A DNA stretch of 64,000 bases from Schizochytrium sp. CCTCC M209059 (lineage: Eukaryota > Sar > Bigyra > Thraustochytrida > Thraustochytriidae). Every line of letters starts with the position of its first letter. Position 1 is the first letter of the stretch. Positions 63,901-64,000 of this stretch are shown here, piece after piece. A model generated the notes under the pieces. The model was not told the origin of the DNA and searched no databases. It worked only from the letters and a program-made list of their open reading frames with translations. The stretch is taken from NCBI GenBank assembly GCA_000818945.1, contig KN805379.1, forward strand, positions 565,756 through 629,755. Direction: 5' to 3'. A program made the position numbers and the translations under genes.

Positions 63901-64000
63901 AAGCAGCTCGAGGCAGGTGATGCATGCAATCTCATGGCTGAAAAGATCGCCAATCGTGGACTCAAGGTCTGGGTCGACCAGCGTACGGAGGGCAATCTCT
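60976..64000 (+). CDS. WD40-Roc-COR-TIR protein, 3'-truncated by the window
   Basis: The frame opens at a strong start context (CCTCCGCCATGGG) and runs without a stop to the end, 1008 residues. Residues of about 1-300 form seven WD40 blades, with GSSDKTLRVWD, GSEDNKVRVY, GSFDTTVRVWD as clear examples. The Roc GTPase domain follows: Walker A GQGAAGKT (338-345), the DxxG-type DYAGQ (479-483), and THYD (542-545) as the guanine motif. A COR-like region (about 620-850) comes next. A TIR domain starts near 968 (YHVFLSHKQLEAGD, then GLKVWVDQ) and is cut by the window edge. Roc-COR proteins (ROCO family) are signalling GTPases; TIR domains signal or cleave NAD in immunity and cell death. The combination suggests a receptor-like signalling protein; its role is unproven. 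Confidence 0.9.
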   Translation, partial: MGRIGGTVYGVAQSADLVLAASEDRYLRAWSKKDGALVMEIKVPNNQEANTVAVQGMLAAVGTDRGGLFTIDVATASVLHALRGHTGTVKSVVFDGDEIISGSSDKTLRVWDKSSGRETLRIDAKALVLGVAAHEDLLVAALSDSTVRVFDRASGGTRRVLTEARGEVRAVAIDAHHLVSGSEDNKVRVYAVPSFEPVLELQGHADVVLSVALEEDRIVSGSFDTTVRVWDARSGASLHVLHGHSDYVRSVSLFGFEIASGSGNSFGSRDYSVRVWDAETGASTRVLDGTEAARPIGDALGTTSACTPSSTASAEALKAALANGDLAELGRCKLMVVGQGAAGKTSTVRSLLGMEPVAEHVSTVGVELKRTDAESWKEIKDVDSGFERQAYRAAALRMAAQEKQATSRKRQSLPKRISRKASDLVFGRRTSSARRPFVAQEVAELVPEAEMAQRFRFAEIEEMAGETQAGQKIFFTIWDYAGQDVFYALHHLFLTHEGGVFMVVFDMQELLLEQEKAVEYLSIWLNSVKLHAPTAPIILVGTHYDQASVDANVVEEILVETLSVDENENIVTNPAGELSFFPIDNMSRELDRASALRAAVEASASSLEAVTRKISLRWLKVLEDLLNLDCDHVPFATVQELANQYHAGDQTDELLELFHELGMLVHLRVTDSLHDKVVLNPQWLLDKLSRVIADKIHVRQMRHNRELQKAGLKKDFAILRKRGVATLSLLEFLWNGEEVEYLREFMQETMLISDWAFPEEALTRGRQSQPLYFVSSLLKSSTDASLDEAMADMDISLTCVLDFSKFFLPDGVFTRLLSLCVQYSGDTGPRRRAPQLAGNQAIIRFGFTVFALEQTKDKIWIRVERDSDKPLSTLKTLLSMFRGARDAVFRDLPWGLLLQSPRNASVLVAYDDVVDARQSGAAFVESVGTKNAKVEDLAPFFQDGSLKEDEKDTGMVDAADLPLASDLKYHVFLSHKQLEAGDACNLMAEKIANRGLKVWVDQRTEGNL

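Noticed and set aside
1..64000. tRNA, rRNA and snRNA genes
   Set aside because: I looked for GGTTCRA-type B boxes and conserved rRNA or snRNA words and found no convincing candidate. A covariance-model scan would be decisive.

Overview
The window looks like nuclear DNA of a GC-rich, intron-poor, flagellated protist. A stramenopile of the thraustochytrid (labyrinthulomycete) type fits best, but this is inferred from gene content and style, not from a marker gene. Long uninterrupted ORFs carry clearly eukaryotic functions: an ARP4 chromatin subunit, RNA polymerase subunit RPB10, FANCL, a Golgi SNARE, MIC60, central-pair protein SPAG17/PF6, a TEX9-like protein and an AP2-domain regulator. Only three introns are visible, one in the carbonic anhydrase gene and two in RPB10. 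Spacers are rich in microsatellites, and there is one assembly gap of 166 N (20340-20505).

Layout. 1-3.9 kb: a 5'-truncated, AT-richer gene for a degenerate SF2-helicase-like protein with acidic and Ser/Gly runs and several CxxC pairs. 4-11 kb: a membrane-anchored START lipid-transfer protein, a mitochondrial beta-carbonic anhydrase, a TEX9-like protein and a dienoyl-CoA isomerase (ECH1). 11.3-14.2 kb: two neighbouring same-strand genes of one unrecognised family. 14.9-22.3 kb: a membrane-anchored JmjC/cupin oxygenase, a Gln-rich coiled-coil protein preceded by a CGG repeat, an Asp-rich protein, RPB10 with its first exon lost in the gap, and ARP4. 22.9-37 kb: SPAG17, GOS1, a GH92 mannosidase, MIC60 and an AP2 regulator. 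37-55 kb: an 18-kb gene-poor tract of simple repeats, several in complementary inverted pairs, with one small membrane-protein gene whose 3' end is duplicated and two further local duplications. 55-64 kb: GTP cyclohydrolase I, FANCL, a C1-C1-senescence/spartin-like protein, and a 3'-truncated gene for a WD40-Roc-COR-TIR protein.

Most genes are independent housekeeping units arranged in divergent or convergent pairs. There are no operons. Themes are mitochondrion and lipid handling (carbonic anhydrase, ECH1, MIC60, START, C1/senescence), the cilium (SPAG17, TEX9), the secretory path (GOS1, GH92, JmjC) and chromatin or DNA repair (ARP4, FANCL, RPB10). The most unusual items are the WD40-Roc-COR-TIR gene at the right edge, the helicase-like gene at the left edge, the lineage-specific paralog pair, and the duplicated membrane-protein locus in the repeat tract.
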